Assembly (NCBI RefSeq): GCF_963924675.1
Contig: NC_089221.1
Location: 136,132,263-136,196,262 of the forward strand
Length of the DNA stretch: 64,000 nucleotides
Origin: Phocoena phocoena
Lineage: Eukaryota > Chordata > Mammalia > Artiodactyla > Phocoenidae
Direction: 5' to 3'
This document shows, piece after piece, positions 49,176 to 62,185 of this stretch. Position 1 is the stretch's first letter. Each line of letters begins with the position of its first letter. The position numbers were made by a program, and so were the translations under genes. The notes beneath the pieces are model-generated. The model ran no database searches and was not told the DNA's origin. It saw nothing but the letters and a program-made list of their open reading frames with translations.

Positions 49176-49979
49176 ATGAGAAGACAGAAAAACACACAGC
49201 AGATGAAGGAGCAAGATAAAAACCCACCAGACCTAACAAATGAAGAGGAAATAGGCAATCTACCTGAAAAAGAATTCAGAATAATGATAGTAAGGATGAT
49301 CCAGAATCTTGGAAGTAGAATGGACAAAATGCAAGAAACAGTTAACAAGGACCTACAAGAACTAAAGATGAAACAAGCAATGATGAACAATGCAATAAAT
49401 GAAATTAAAATCACTCTAGATAGGATCAATAGCAGAATAACTGAGGCAGAAGAACGGATAAGTGACCTGGAAGATAAAGTAGTGGAAATAACTACTGCAG
49501 AGCAGAATAAAGAAAAAAGAATGAAAAGAACTGAGGACAGTCTCAGAGGCCTCTGGGACAACATTAAATGCACCAACATTCGAATCACAGGGGTTCCAGA
49601 AGAAGAAGAGAAAAAGAAAGGGACTGAGAAAATATTTGAAGAGATTATAGTTGAAAACTTCCCTAATATGGGAAAGGAAATAGTTAATCAAGTCCAGGAA
49701 GCACAGAGGGTCCCATACAGGATAAATACAAGGAGAAACACGCCAAGACACATATTAATCAAACTGTCAAAAATTAAATACAAAGAAAGCATATTAAAAG
49801 CAGCAAGGGAAAAACAACAAATAACACACAAGGGAATCCCCATAAGGTTAACAGCTGATCTCTCAGCAGAAACCCTACAAGCCAGAAGGGAGTGGCAGGA
49901 CATACTGAAAGTGATGAAGGAGAATAGCCTGAAACCAAGACTACTCTACCCAGCAAGGATCTCATTCACATTTGATTGA
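49176..49979 (+). pseudogene. LINE-1 ORF1 (RNA-binding chaperone), truncated by a stop
   Basis: This would encode the L1 ORF1 protein, which forms trimers, coats L1 RNA in the cytoplasm and helps reverse transcription. The first 267 codons are open. A charged heptad-rich coiled coil occupies about residues 45-115, then an RRM-like domain with the NIRITGVPE strand at about residue 133, then the C-terminal domain with REWQDILKVMKE. The stop TGA at 49977 comes just after YPARISFTFD. The reading frame continues open for 29 more codons to a natural-looking stop at 50067-50069, so about a tenth of the protein would be missing, at the end of the RNA-binding C-terminal domain. Such a copy is unlikely to be active. 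Confidence 0.93.
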
Positions 49980-50091
49980 GAAAATAAAACCTTTACAGAC
50001 AAGAAAAAGCTGAGAGAGTTCAGCACCACCAAACCAGCTTTACAACAAATGCTAAAGGAACTTCTCTAGACACGAAACACAAGAGAAGGAA

Positions 50092-53000
50092 ATGACCTAT
50101 AGTAGCGAACCCAAAACAATATATAAAATGGAAATAGGAACATACATATCAATAATTACCTTAAATGTAAATGGACTAAATGCTCCCACCAAAAGACACA
50201 GATTGGCTGAATGGATACAAAAACAAGACCCTTATATATGCTGTCTACAAGAGACCCACTTCAGAACTAGAGACACATACAGACTGAAAGTAAGGGGATG
50301 GAAAAAGATATTCCATGCAAATGGAAACCAAAAGAAAGCTGGAGTAGCAATTCTCATATCAGACAAAATAGACTTTAAAATAAGGACTATTAAAAGGGAC
50401 AAAGAAGGACACTACATAATGATCAAGGGATCGATCCAAGAAGATATAACAATTGTAAATATTTATGCACCCAACATAGGAGCACCTCAATACATAAGGC
50501 AAATACTAACAACCATAAAAGGAGAGATCAACAGTAACACATTCATAGTAGGGGACTTTAACACCCCACTTTCACCCATGGACAGATCATCCAAAATGAA
50601 AATAAATAAGGAAACACAAGCTTTAAATGATACATTAAACAAGATGGACTTAATTGATATTTATAGGACACTCCATCCAAAAACAACAGAATACACATTT
50701 TTCTCAAGTGCTCATGGAACATTCTCCAGGATAGATCATATCTTGGGTCACAAATCAAGCCTTGGTAAATTTAAGAAAACTGAAATTGTATCAAGTATCT
50801 TTTCCGACCACAACGCCATGAGACTAGATATCAATTACAGGAAAAGATCTGTAAAAAATACAAACACATGGAGGCTAAACAATACACTACTTAATAATGA
50901 AGTGATCACTGAAGAAATCAAAGAGGAAATAAAAAAATACCTAGAAACAAATGACAATGGAGACACAACGACCCAAAACCTATGGGATGCAGCAAAAGCA
51001 GTCCTAAGGGGGAAGTTTATAGCAATACAAGCCCACCTTAAGAAGCAGGAAACATCTCGAATAAACAACCTAACCTTGCACCTCAAGCAATTAGAGAAAG
51101 AAGAACAAAAAAACCCCAAAGCTAGCAGAAGGAAAGAAATCATAAAAATCAGATCAGAAATAAATGAAAAAGAAATGAAGGAAACAATAGCAAAGATCAA
51201 TAAAACTAAAAGCTGGTTCTTTGAGAAGATAAACAAAATAGATAAACCACTAGCCAGACTCATCAAGAAAAAAAGGGAGAAGACTCAAATCAATAGAATT
51301 AGAAATGAAAAAGGAGAAGTAACAACTGACACTGCAGAAATAAAAAAAATCATGAGAGATTACTACAAGCAACTTTATGCCAATAAAATGGACAATCTGG
51401 AAGAAATGGACAAATTCTTAGAAATGCACAACCTGCCAAGACTGAATCAGGAAGAAATAGAAAATATGAACAGACCAATCACAAGCACTGAAATTGAAAC
51501 TGTGATTAAAAACCTTCCAACAAACAAAAGCCCAGGACCAGATGGCTTCACAGGTGAATTCTATCAAACGTTTAGAGAAGAGCTAACACCTATCCTTCTC
51601 AAACTCTTCCAAAATATAGCAGAGGGAAGAGCACTCCCAAATTCCTTCTACGAAGCCACCATCACCTTGATACCAAAACCAGACAAGGATGTCACAAAGA
51701 AAGAAAACTACAGGCCAATATCACTGATGAACATAGATGCAAAAATCCTCAACAAAATACTAGCAAACAGAATCCAACAGCACATTAAAAGGATCATACA
51801 CCATGATCAAGTGGGGTTTATTCCAGGAATGCAAGGATTCTTCAATATACGCAAATCTATCAATGTGATAAACCATATTAACAAATTGAAGGAGAAAAAC
51901 CATATGATCATCTCAATAGATGCAGAGAAAGCTTTCGACAAAATTCAACACCCATTTATGATAAAAACCCTCCAGAAAGTAGGCATAGAGGGAACTTTCC
52001 TAAACATAATAAAAGCCATATATGACAAGCCCACAGCAAACATCATCCTCAATGGTGAAAAACTGAAAGCATTTCCACTAAGATCAGGAACAAGACAAGG
52101 TTGCCCACTCTCACCACTCTTATTCAACATAGTTTTGGAAGCTTTAGCCACAGCAATCAGAGAAGAAAAGGAAATAAAAGGAATCCAAATCGGAAAAGAA
52201 GAAGTAAAGCTGTCACTGTTTGCAGATGACATGATACTATACATAGAGAATCCTAAAGATGCTACCAGAAAACTACTAGAGCTAATCAATGAATTTGGTA
52301 AAGTAGCAGGATACAAAATTAATGCACAGAAATCTCTGGCATTCCTATATACTAATGATGAAAAATCTGAAAGTGAAATCAAGAAAACACTCCCATTTAC
52401 CATTGCAACAAAAAGAATAAAATATCTAGGAATAAACCTACCTAAGGATACGAAAGACCTGTATGCAGAAAATTATAAGACACTGATGAAAGAAATTAAA
52501 GATGATACAAACAGATGGAGAGATATACCATGTTCTTGGATGGGAAGAATCAACATTGTGAAAATGACTCTACTACCCAAAGCAATCTACAGATTCAATG
52601 CAATCCCTATCAAACTACCACTGGCATTTTTCACAGAACTAGAACAAAAAATTTCGCAATTTGTATGGAAACACAAAAGACCCCGAATAGCCAAAGCAAT
52701 CTTTAGAACGAAAAAAGGAGCTGGAGTAATAAGGCTCCCTGACTTCAGACTATATTACAAAGCAACAGTAATCAAGACAGTATGGTACTGGCACAAAAAC
52801 AGAAAGATAGATCAGTGGAACAGGATAGAAAGCCCAGAGATAAACGCACGCACATATGGACACCTTATCTTTGAAAAAGGAGGCAGGAATGTACAGTGGA
52901 GAAAGGACAGCCTCTTCAATAAATGGTGCTGGGAAAACTGGACAGGTACATGTAAAAGTATGAGATTAGATCACTCCCTAACACCATACACAAAAATAAG

Positions 53001-53349
53001 CTCAAAATGGATTAAAGACCTAAATGTAAGGCCAGAAACTATCAAACTCTTAGAAGAAAACATAGGAAGAACACTCTATGACATAAATCACAGCAAGATC
53101 CTTTCTGACCCACCTCCTAGAGTAATGGAAATAAAAACAAAAATAAACAAATGGGACCTAATGAAACTTCAAAGCTTTTGCACAGCAAAGGAAACCATAA
53201 CCAAGACCAAAAGACAACCCTCAGAATGGGAGAAAACATTTGCAAATGAAGCAACTGACAAAGGATTAATCTCCAAAATTTACAAGCAGCTCATGCAGCT
53301 CAATAACAAAAAAAAAACAACCCCATCCAAAAATGGGCAGAAGACCTAA
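50092..53349 (+). pseudogene. LINE-1 ORF2 (endonuclease / reverse transcriptase), frameshifted near the end
   Basis: This encodes the endonuclease and reverse transcriptase that nick target DNA and copy L1 RNA. 1085 codons are open. The apurinic-type endonuclease comes first, with NVNGLNAP at about residue 25, QETHF at about 53, GDFN at about 154 and SDHN at about 238, all intact. The reverse transcriptase has SIDAEKAFD and the catalytic FADD at about residue 710. The frame is lost at the run of ten A's at 53308-53317 and ends at 53349. The Cys-rich end lies in another frame. The first Met could also be the later one at 50128. Length with the missing tail would be about 1280 codons, normal for L1. 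Confidence 0.95.
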
Positions 53350-53942
53350 ATAGACATTTCTCCAAAGAAGATATACAGAATGCCAACAAACACATGAAAG
53401 AATGCTCAACATCATTAATCATTAGAGAAATGCAAATCAAAACTACAATGAGATATCATCTCACACCAGTCAGAATGGCCATCATCAAAAAATCTAGAAA
53501 CAATAAAGGCTGGAGAGGGTGTGGAGAAAAGGGGACACTCTTGCACTGCTGGTGGGAATGTGAATTGGTTCAGCCACTGTGGAGAACAGTATGGAGGTTA
53601 CTTAAAAAACTACAAATAGAATTACCATATGACCCAGCAATCCCACTACTTGGCATATACCCTGAGAAAACCAAAATTCAAAGAGAGTCATGTACCAAAA
53701 TGTTCATTGCAGCTCTATTTACAATAGCCAGGACATGGAAACAACCTAAGCGCCCATCATCGGATGAATGGATAAAGAAGATGTGGCACATATACACAAT
53801 GGAATATTACTCAGCCTTAAAAAGAAATGAAATTGAGCTATTTGTAATGAGATGGATAGACTTAGAATCTGTCATACAGAGTGAAGTAAGTCAGAAAGAA
53901 AAAGACAAATACCGTATGCTAACACATATATATGGAATTTAA
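53350..53942 (+). pseudogene. LINE-1 ORF2 C-terminal part, out of frame
   Basis: This is the remainder of ORF2 after the frameshift, open from at least 53394 to 53942. It contains the Cys/His-rich motif [14 protein letters not shown] at about 53520-53561 and the typical end of ORF2. It is separated from the main ORF by the A-run frameshift, so it would not be translated as part of ORF2. This region and the 3'UTR are the parts that align with the L1-derived half of the satellite. Confidence 0.92.
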
Positions 53943-54325
53943 GGGGAAAAAATGTCATGAAGAACCTAGGGGTAAGATAGGAATAAAGACGCAGACCTAC
54001 TGGAGAACGGACTTAAGGATATGGGGAGGGGGAAGGGGGAGTTTTGACAGGGCGAGAGAGAGTCATGGACATATACACACTAACAAACGTAGTAAGGTAG
54101 ATAGCTGGGGGGAAGCAGCCGCAAGGCACAGGGATATTAGCTCGGTGCTTTGTGACAGCCTGGAAGGGTGGGATGCGGAGAGTGGGAGGGAGGGAGACGC
54201 AAGAGGGAAGACATATGGGAACATATGTATATGTGTGGCTGATTCACTTTGTTATAAAGCAGAAACTAACACACCATTGTAAAGCAATTATACCCCAATA
54301 AAGATGTTTAAAAAAAAAAAAAAAA
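53943..54325 (+). terminator. LINE-1 3'UTR, polyadenylation signal and poly(A) tail
   Basis: This is a G-rich then A/T-rich 3'UTR, with the phrase aaagcaattataccccaata leading into AATAAA at 54297-54302. It is followed by an A tract at about 54310-54329 that merges into the target-site duplication. Confidence 0.92.
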
Positions 54326-54338
54326 AAAACAAAACACA
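54326..54338. repeat. Target-site duplication, right copy (full-length L1)
   Basis: aaaacaaaacaca matches 46677-46689. The satellite then continues with aagacagtgaaatagag. Confidence 0.85.
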
Positions 54339-55127
54339 AAGACAGTGAAATAGAGAGCAATTCTTAAATAATTCACTCAGGGCATGTGATGCAACCGGGA
54401 TTTAACACATCTACACCCAGAGCTGGTTGAGACATAAGGCTGGACACTTCAGGCTGATAGCATTCGTGAGTTTCGGTGAGCAAATGCAGACCCTTTGAAG
54501 TCATACTGCATGGTACCTATTCCATGGGTCCCAACTCACCAGGTTCAAGGGATTCTTCCTCCAGCTAAAACATGCATGGGAAACCCACAGTATGGTCCAC
54601 CGTGTGATAGGTAAACGATTTAAAATGCATCTCAGTTTTCGTATCCTAGTCCTCGGGTTCACCATTCCAGATGCTTTACTAACACTCTCCCCGCTTGGAG
54701 AGTCAGTGCCTTTAACCTCCTGTTTGGCACAGCTTGCAATTTCTGTGCAAGATGAACAGGAATAGGGAGAACCAATGAGAGACTAGCTATAGGTGTCTGC
54801 ACGGGCATATGTAATGCTCATTTCCCACCAGGAAGAGGAATTAACCAAAGGCTCAGCATGCCCAGCCAGAAAAAGATTAGGGCCTGAAGCAATCCTGCAG
54901 TTTTCTGCCCAGCTCACAAGAAAGCGAGTTGAAGAAAGGAGCTCAGGGGCACTGTAATTCACAAAACTGCAGAGTTATAAATGACAGCTATCCTCCAAAA
55001 ATATATTGAACTAAGCCTGGGAAGGGGACTTGAAAGCGGGGCAGAATTTCAGGAAAACGATTGCAGGGGTAAACTGGAATTTCCCTGAAATCATAGGAAA
55101 AGAGGCAGAACGTCGACAATGATGCAC

Positions 55128-56874
55128 TTGGTCAAAAAGGGCGTATGCGTGTTTTCCTGAATATATTCAGGAAAAAACGCATACGCCCTTTTTGGCCAAC
55201 CAAGCAAGCCTGTAAAGGAAATCTGCACTACAATGAAGTCTCACTGCCCCCCGGGCAAAAGGGCCATCTGAAAAAAGTGTAAAATCCAGAAAGGTAGGAC
55301 AGGATATGGAGAACAGGGAGCCTCGTTATGCTGATTGGCAGGATGTACATTGCCAGCAGCCACCCTGGAGAAGTGTATGGTGTTTCCTGAAACACGTAGG
55401 AAACAAAGAAACACAGCCTATGGCACTTCAACTTATGGTCCTATAGCTTACGGAAATTAAAATCAAAAACAGACAGCCACCCCAATATTTGGGATGGCTG
55501 TGTTCACAAGAAGCTCATCTACAGTATCAGGTATATATCCCAGAAAGCAAAAAATGCATAAAGAAGTTGTGGCGCGTACGTACAATGCAATATCACTCAG
55601 CAATGAAATCTGCGTCATCAGGCCCGTAGCGGCATAGTGAGTGGATGCAGGTACGGTGATTCTACGTGAACTACGTTACACAGAAAAAGAAACATCATAA
55701 GATATCACTAATACACGGAATGTAAACTTGACTACACATGAACTGAATTACAAAACAGAACAGGGTCTCAAATTTAGAAAACCAACTAGTGCTTGCTTAT
55801 GGGGAAAGGTGCCTTGGGGTGCTGCATAAAACCAGAGACTGAAATTAGCACAGATAACTTTCCATAAGCCAAATATGTAATAGACAAGACCTACTCCTTG
55901 CTCAACGAAATGGACCCAACACCACATATTCAACGCCTAGGAATATACCTGACTAGGAAGAAACTTAAAACCTATGGATATATATGTCTCCGTAAGAGAA
56001 TCAAGCGTGTGTACAGCGGCCAAAACTCAGCAGTGAAAATCTGATAAATCCCATTATCAAAATAAATTTCGAAAACAAAACACAAAGACAGTGAAATAGA
56101 GAGCAATTCTTAAATAATTCACTCAGGGCATGTGATGCAACCGGGATTGACCACATCTACACCCAGAGCTGGTTGAGACATAAGGCTGGACACTTCAGCC
56201 TGATAGCATTGGTGAGTTTTGGTGAGCAAATGCAGACCCTTTGAAGTCATACTGCATGGTACCCATTCCATGGGTCCCAACTCTGCAGGTTCAAGGGATT
56301 CTTCCTCCAGCTAAAACATGCATGGGAAACCCAGAGTATCGTCCACCGTGTGATTGGGAAACGATTTAAAATGCATCTCAGTTTTCGTATCCTGGTCCTC
56401 GGGTTCACCATTCCAGATGCTTTACTAACACTCTTCCCGCTTGAAGATTCAGTGCCTTTAACCTCCTCTTTGGCACAGCCTGCAATTTCTGTGCAAGATG
56501 AACAGGAATAGGGAGAACCAATGAGAGACTAGCTGTAGGTGTCTGCACGGGCAAATGTAACGCTCATTTCCCACCAGGAAGAGGAATTAACCAAAGGCTC
56601 AGCGTGCCCTGCTGGAAACAGATTAGTGCCTGAAGCAATCCTGCGGTTTTGTGCCCAGCTCACAAGAAAGCGAGTTGAAGAAAGGAGCTCAGGGTCACTG
56701 TAATTCACAAACCTGCAGAGTTATAAATGACAGCTATCTTCCAAAAGTATATTGAAGTAAGGCTGCGAAGGGGACTTGAAAGCGGGGCAGAATTTCAGGA
56801 AAACGATTGCAGGGGGTAGACTGGAATTGCCCTGAAAGCATAGGAAAAGAGGCACAACGTCGACAATGATGCAC
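55128..56874 (+). repeat. Satellite monomer 6 of array 2
   Basis: Length is 1747. It is variant B. The palindrome has mismatches in the left arm (ggtcaaaa and a gttttcc core). Confidence 0.92.
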
Positions 56875-58620
56875 TTGGCCAAAAAGGGCGTATGCGTTTT
56901 TTCCTGAATATATTCAGGAAAGAACGCATACGCCCTTTTTGGCCAAACAAGCAAGCCTGTAAAGGATATCTGCACTACAATGAAATCTCACTGCCCCCCC
57001 GGGCAAAAGGGCCGTCTGAAAAAAGTGTAAAATCCAGAAAGGTAGAAAAGGATATGGAGAACACGGAGCCTTGTTATGCTGATTGGCAGGATGTAAATTG
57101 CCAAAAGCCACACTGGAGAAGTGCATGGTGTTTCCTGAAATACGTAAGAAATAAAGCAACACATCCAATGGCAATTGCACTTATGGTCCTATTGCTTAGG
57201 GAAATTAAAATCAAAAACAGAGAGCCACCCCAAAGTTTGGGACGGCTGTGTTCCCAAGAAGCTCGTCTACAGTAACAGGTAAATATCCCAGAAAGCAAAA
57301 AATGGATAAAGAAGTTGTGGCACGTACGTGCAATGCAATATCACTCAGCAATGAAATCTGTACCATCAGGCCCGTAGCGGCATAGTGAGTGGATGCAGGT
57401 ACGGTGATTCTACGTGAACTACATCACACAGAAAAAGAAACATCATAAGATATCACTAATACACGGAATGTAAACTTGACTACACATGAACTGAATTACA
57501 AAACAGAACAGGGTCTCAAATTTTGAAAAGCAACTACTGCTCGCTTATGGGGAAATGTTAGTTGGGATGCTGCATAAAACCAGAGACTGAAATTAGCACA
57601 GATAACTTTCCGTAAGCCAAATATGTAATAAACAAGACCTACTCCTTGCTCAACGAAATGGACTCAACACCACATATACAACGCCTAGGAATATACCTGA
57701 CTAGGAAGAATCTTAAAACCCATGGATATATATGTCTCCATAAAAGAATCAAGCGTGTGTACAGCGGCATAAACGCAGCATGAAAATCCGATAAATCCCA
57801 TTATCAAAATAAATTTCAAAAACAAAACATAAAGACAGTGAAATAGAGAGCAATTCTTAAATAATTCACTCAGGGCATGTGATGCAACCGGGATTTACCA
57901 CATCTACACCCAGAGCTGGTTGAGACATACGGCTGGACACTTCAGGCTGATAGCATTGTTGAGTTTCGGAGAGCAAATGCAGACCCTTTGAAGTCATACT
58001 GCATGGTACCCATTCCATGGGTTCCAACTCTCCAGGGTCAAGGGATTCTGCCTCCAGCTAAAACATGCATGGGAAACCCACAGTATGGTCCACCGTGTGA
58101 TTGGGAAACGATTTAAAATGCATCTCAGTTTTCGTATCCTGGTCCTCGGGTTCACCATTCCAGACGCTTTACTAACAATCTCCCCACTTGGAGAGTCAGT
58201 GCCTTTAACCTCCTGTTTGGCAAAGTTTGCAATTTCTGCACAATATGAACAGGAACAGGGAGAACCAATGAGAGACTAGCTGTAGGTGTCTGCACGGGCA
58301 AATGTAACGCTCATTGCCCACCAGGAGGAGGAATTAAACAAAGGCTCAGTGTGCCCTGATGGAAACAGATTAGGGCGTGAAGCAATCCTGCGGTTTTCTG
58401 CCCAGCTCACAAGAAAGCGAGTAGAAGAAAGGAGGTCAGGGGCACTGTAATTCACAAACCTGCAGAGTTATAAATGACAGCTATCCTCCAAAAACATATT
58501 GAAGTAAGCCTGCGAAGGGGACTTGAAAGCGGGCAGAATTTCAGGAAAACGATTGCAAGGGGTAGACTGGAATTGCCCTGAAAGCATAGGAAAAGAGGCA
58601 CAACGTCGACAATGATGCAC
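56875..58620 (+). repeat. Satellite monomer 7 of array 2
   Basis: Length is 1746. It is variant A. The palindrome is perfect except for one A-to-G in the right arm. Confidence 0.92.
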
Positions 58621-60367
58621 ATGGCCAAATGGGGCGTATGCGTTTTTTCCTGAATATATTCAGGAAAAAATGCATACGCACATTTTGGCCAAACAAGCAA
58701 GCCTGTAAAAGACATCTGCACTACAATGAAGTCTCACTGCCACCCGGGGAAAAGGGCCATCTGAAAAAAGTGTAAAATCCAGAAAGGTAGGACAAGATAT
58801 GGAGAACAGGGAGCCTTGTTATGCTGATTGGCTGGATGTAAATTGTCGACAGCCATCCTGGAGAAGTGTATGGTGTTTCCTGAAACACGTAAGAAATTAA
58901 AAAACACAGCCTATGGCAATTGCACTTATGGTCCTATTGCTTAGGGAAATTAAAATCAAAAACAGAGAGCCACCCTAAAGTTTGGGACGGCTGTGTTCCC
59001 AAGAAGTTCGTCTACAGTACCAGGTAAATATCCCAGAAAGCAAAAAATGGATAAAGAAGTTGTGGCACGTACGTGCAATGCAGTATCACTCAGCAATGAA
59101 ATCTGTGTCATCAGGCCCGTAGCGGCATAGTGAGTGGATGCAGGTACGGTGATTCTACGTGAACTACGTCACACAGAAAAAGAAACATCATAAGATATCA
59201 CTAATACACGGAATGTAAACTTGACTACACATGAACTGAATTACAAAACAGAACAGGGTCTCAAACTTAGAAAACCAACTAGTGCTTGCTTATGGGGAAA
59301 GGTGCGTTGGGGTGCTGCATAAAACCAGAGACTGAAATTAGCACAGATAACTTTCCATAAGCCAAATATGTAATAGACAAGACCTACTCCTTGCTCAACG
59401 AAATGGACTCACCACCACATATTCAACGCCTAGGTATATACCTGACTAGGAAGAATCTTAACACCCATGGATTTATATGTCTCCATAAGAGAAACAAGCG
59501 TGTGTACATCGGCATAAACGCAGCAGTGAAAATCCGATAAATCCCATTATCAAAATAAATTTCAAAAACAAAACACAAAGACAGTGAAATAGAGAGCAAT
59601 TCTTAAATAATTCACTCAGGGCATGTGATGCAACCGGGATTTACCCCATCTACTCCCAGAGCTGGTTGAGACATAAGGCTGGACACTTCAGTCTGATAGC
59701 ATTGTTGAGTTTCGGTGAGCAAATGCAGACCCTTTGAAGTCATACTGCATGGTACCCATTCCATGGGTTCCAACTCTCCAGGGTCAAGTGATTCTTCCTC
59801 CAGCTAAAACATGCATGGGAAACCCAGAGTATCATCCAACGTGTGATTGGGAAAAGATTTAAAATGCATCTCAGTTTTCGTATCCTGGTCCTTGTGTTCA
59901 CCATTCCAGACGCTTTACTAACACTCTCCACGCTTGGAGAGTCAGTGCTCTTAACCTCCTCTTTGGCAAAATTTGCAATTCCTGCACAAGATGAACAGGA
60001 ATAGGGAGAACAAATGAGAGACTAGCTGTAGGTGTCTGCACGGACAAATGTAACGCTCATTGCCCACCAGGAAGAGGAATTAACCAAAGGCTCAGTGTGC
60101 CCTGCTGGAAACATATTAGGGACTGAAGCAATCCTGCGGTTTTGTGCCCAGCTCACAAGAAAGCGAGTTGAAGAAAGGAGCTCAGGGGCACTGTAATTCA
60201 CAAACCTGCAGAGTTATAAATGACAGCTATCCTCCAAAAATATATTGAAGTAAGCCTGCGAAGGGGACTTGAAAGCGGGGCAGAATTTCAGGAAAACGAT
60301 TGCAGGGGGTAGACTGGAATTGCCCTGAAAGCATAGGAAAAGAGGCACAACGTCAACAATGATGCAC
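58621..60367 (+). repeat. Satellite monomer 8 of array 2
   Basis: Length is 1747. It is variant A. The palindrome arms have several unpaired changes. Confidence 0.92.
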
Positions 60368-62113
60368 TTGGCCAAAAAGGGCATATGCGTTTTTTCCTGA
60401 ATATATTCAGGAAAAAACGCATACGCCCTTTTTGGCCATCCAAGCAAGCCTGTAAAGGAAATGTGCACTACAATGAAATCTCTCTGCCCACGGGCAAAAG
60501 GGCCATCTGAAAAAAGTGTAAAATCCAGAAAGTTAGGACAGGGTATAGAGAACAGGGAGCCTTGTTATGCTGATTGGCAGGATGGAAATTGCCAACAGCC
60601 ACCCTGGAGAAGTGTATGGTGTTTCCTGAAACACGTAAGAAACAAAGCAACGCAGCCTATGGCAATTCCACTTATGGTCCTATAGTTTAGGGAAATTAAA
60701 ATCAAAAACAGAGAGCCACCCCAATGTTTGGGACAGCTGTGTTCACAAGAAGCTCGTCTACACTACCAGGTAAATATCCCAGAAAGCAAAATATGGATAA
60801 AGAAGTTGTGGCACGTATGTACAATGGAATAACACTCAGCAGTGAAATGTCTGTCATCAGGCCAGTAGCGGCATAGTGAGTGGATGCGTGTACGGCGATT
60901 CTACGTGAACTACCTCACACAGAAAAAGAAACATCATAAGATATCACTAATACACGGAATGTAAACTTGACTACACATGAACTGAATTACAAAACAGAAC
61001 AGGGTCTCAAACTTAGAAAACCAACTAGTGCTTGCTTATGGGGAAAGGTGCGTTGGGGTGCTGCATAAAACCAGAGACTGAAATTAGCACAGATAACTTT
61101 CCATAAGCCAAATATGTAATAGACAAGACCTACTCCTTGCTCAACGAAATGGACCCAACACCACATATTCAACGCCTAGGTATATACCTGACTAGGAAGA
61201 ATCTTAAAACCCATGGATTTATATGTCTCCGTAAGAGAAACAAGCGTTTTTACATCGGCATAAACGCAGCAGTGAAAATCCGATAAATCCCATTATCAAA
61301 ATAAATTTCAAAAACAAAACACAAAGACAGTGAAATAGAGAGCAATTCTTAAATAATTCACTCAGGGCATGTGATGCAGCCGGGATTTACCACATCTACT
61401 CTCAGAGCTGGTTGAGACATAAGGCTGGACACTTCAGTCTGATATCATTGTTGAGTTTCGGTGAGCAAATGCAGACCCTTTGAAGTCACACTGTATGGTA
61501 CCCATTCCATGGGTTCCAACTCTCCAGGATCAAGGGCTTCTTCCTCCAGCTAAAACATGCATGGGAAACCCAGAGTATCATCCAACGTGTGATTGGGAAA
61601 AGATTTAAAATGCATCTCAGTTTTCGTATCCTGGTCCTTGGGTTCACCATTCCAGACGCTTTACTAACACTCTCCGCGCTTGGAGAGTCAGTGCCCTTAA
61701 CCTCCTGTTTGGCAAAATTTGCAATTCCTGCGCAAGATGAACAGGAATAGGGAGAACAAATGAGAGACTAGCTGTAGGTGTCTGCACGGGCAAATGTAAC
61801 GCTCATTGCCCACCAGGAAGAGGAATTAACCAAAGGCTCAGCGTGCCCTGCCAGAAACAGATTAGGGCCTGAAGCAATCCTGCGGTTTTGTGCCCAGCTC
61901 ACAAGAAAGCGAGTTGAAGAAAGGAGCTCAGGGGCACTGTAATTCACAAACATGCAGAGTTATAAATGACAGCTATCCTCCAAAAATATATTGAAGTAAG
62001 CCTGTGAAGGGGACTTGAAAGCGGGGCAGAATTTCAGGAAAACGATTGTAGGGGGTAGACTGGAATTGCCCTGAAAGCATAGGAAAAGAGGCAGAACGTC
62101 GACAATGATGCAC
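60368..62113 (+). repeat. Satellite monomer 9 of array 2
   Basis: Length is 1746. It mixes variants: caattccac, tagtttaggg and ttcacaag occur in one monomer. Confidence 0.92.
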
Positions 62114-62185
62114 TTGGCCAAAAAGGGCGTATGCGTTTTTTCCTGAATATATTCAGGAAAAAACGCATACGCCCTTTTTGGCCAA
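62114..62185. other. Perfect 72 bp palindrome, second perfect copy
   Basis: It has the same sequence and symmetry as 22319-22390, about 40 kb away in the other array. The two perfect copies show the likely consensus of the element. Confidence 0.95.

Larger units (their letters stand above)
46690..54325 (+). mobile_element. L1: Nearly full-length LINE-1, recently inserted, inactivated
   Basis: The element has all L1 parts in order: a 5'UTR of about 2.5 kb, ORF1 (49176), ORF2 (50092), a 3'UTR with AATAAA at 54297-54302, and a poly(A) tract of about 19-20. It is flanked by a target-site duplication inside one satellite monomer. L1 moves by target-primed reverse transcription, using the ORF1 RNA-binding protein and the ORF2 endonuclease/reverse transcriptase. 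Two lesions are visible: an in-frame stop near the end of ORF1 and a frameshift in an A run near the end of ORF2. Few other lesions are evident, so the insertion is probably young. The 3'UTR style is that of cetartiodactyl L1s. Confidence 0.96.
45734..55127 (+). repeat. Satellite monomer 5 of array 2, split by the LINE-1
   Basis: Monomer sequence occupies 45734-46689 and 54326-55127. The two parts join precisely at the aaaacaaaacaca target site that ends the L1-derived half. It is variant B. Confidence 0.92.

Noticed and set aside
46690..54325. An intact, possibly active L1
   Set aside because: There is a stop inside ORF1 at 49977 and a frameshift in ORF2 near 53308-53317.
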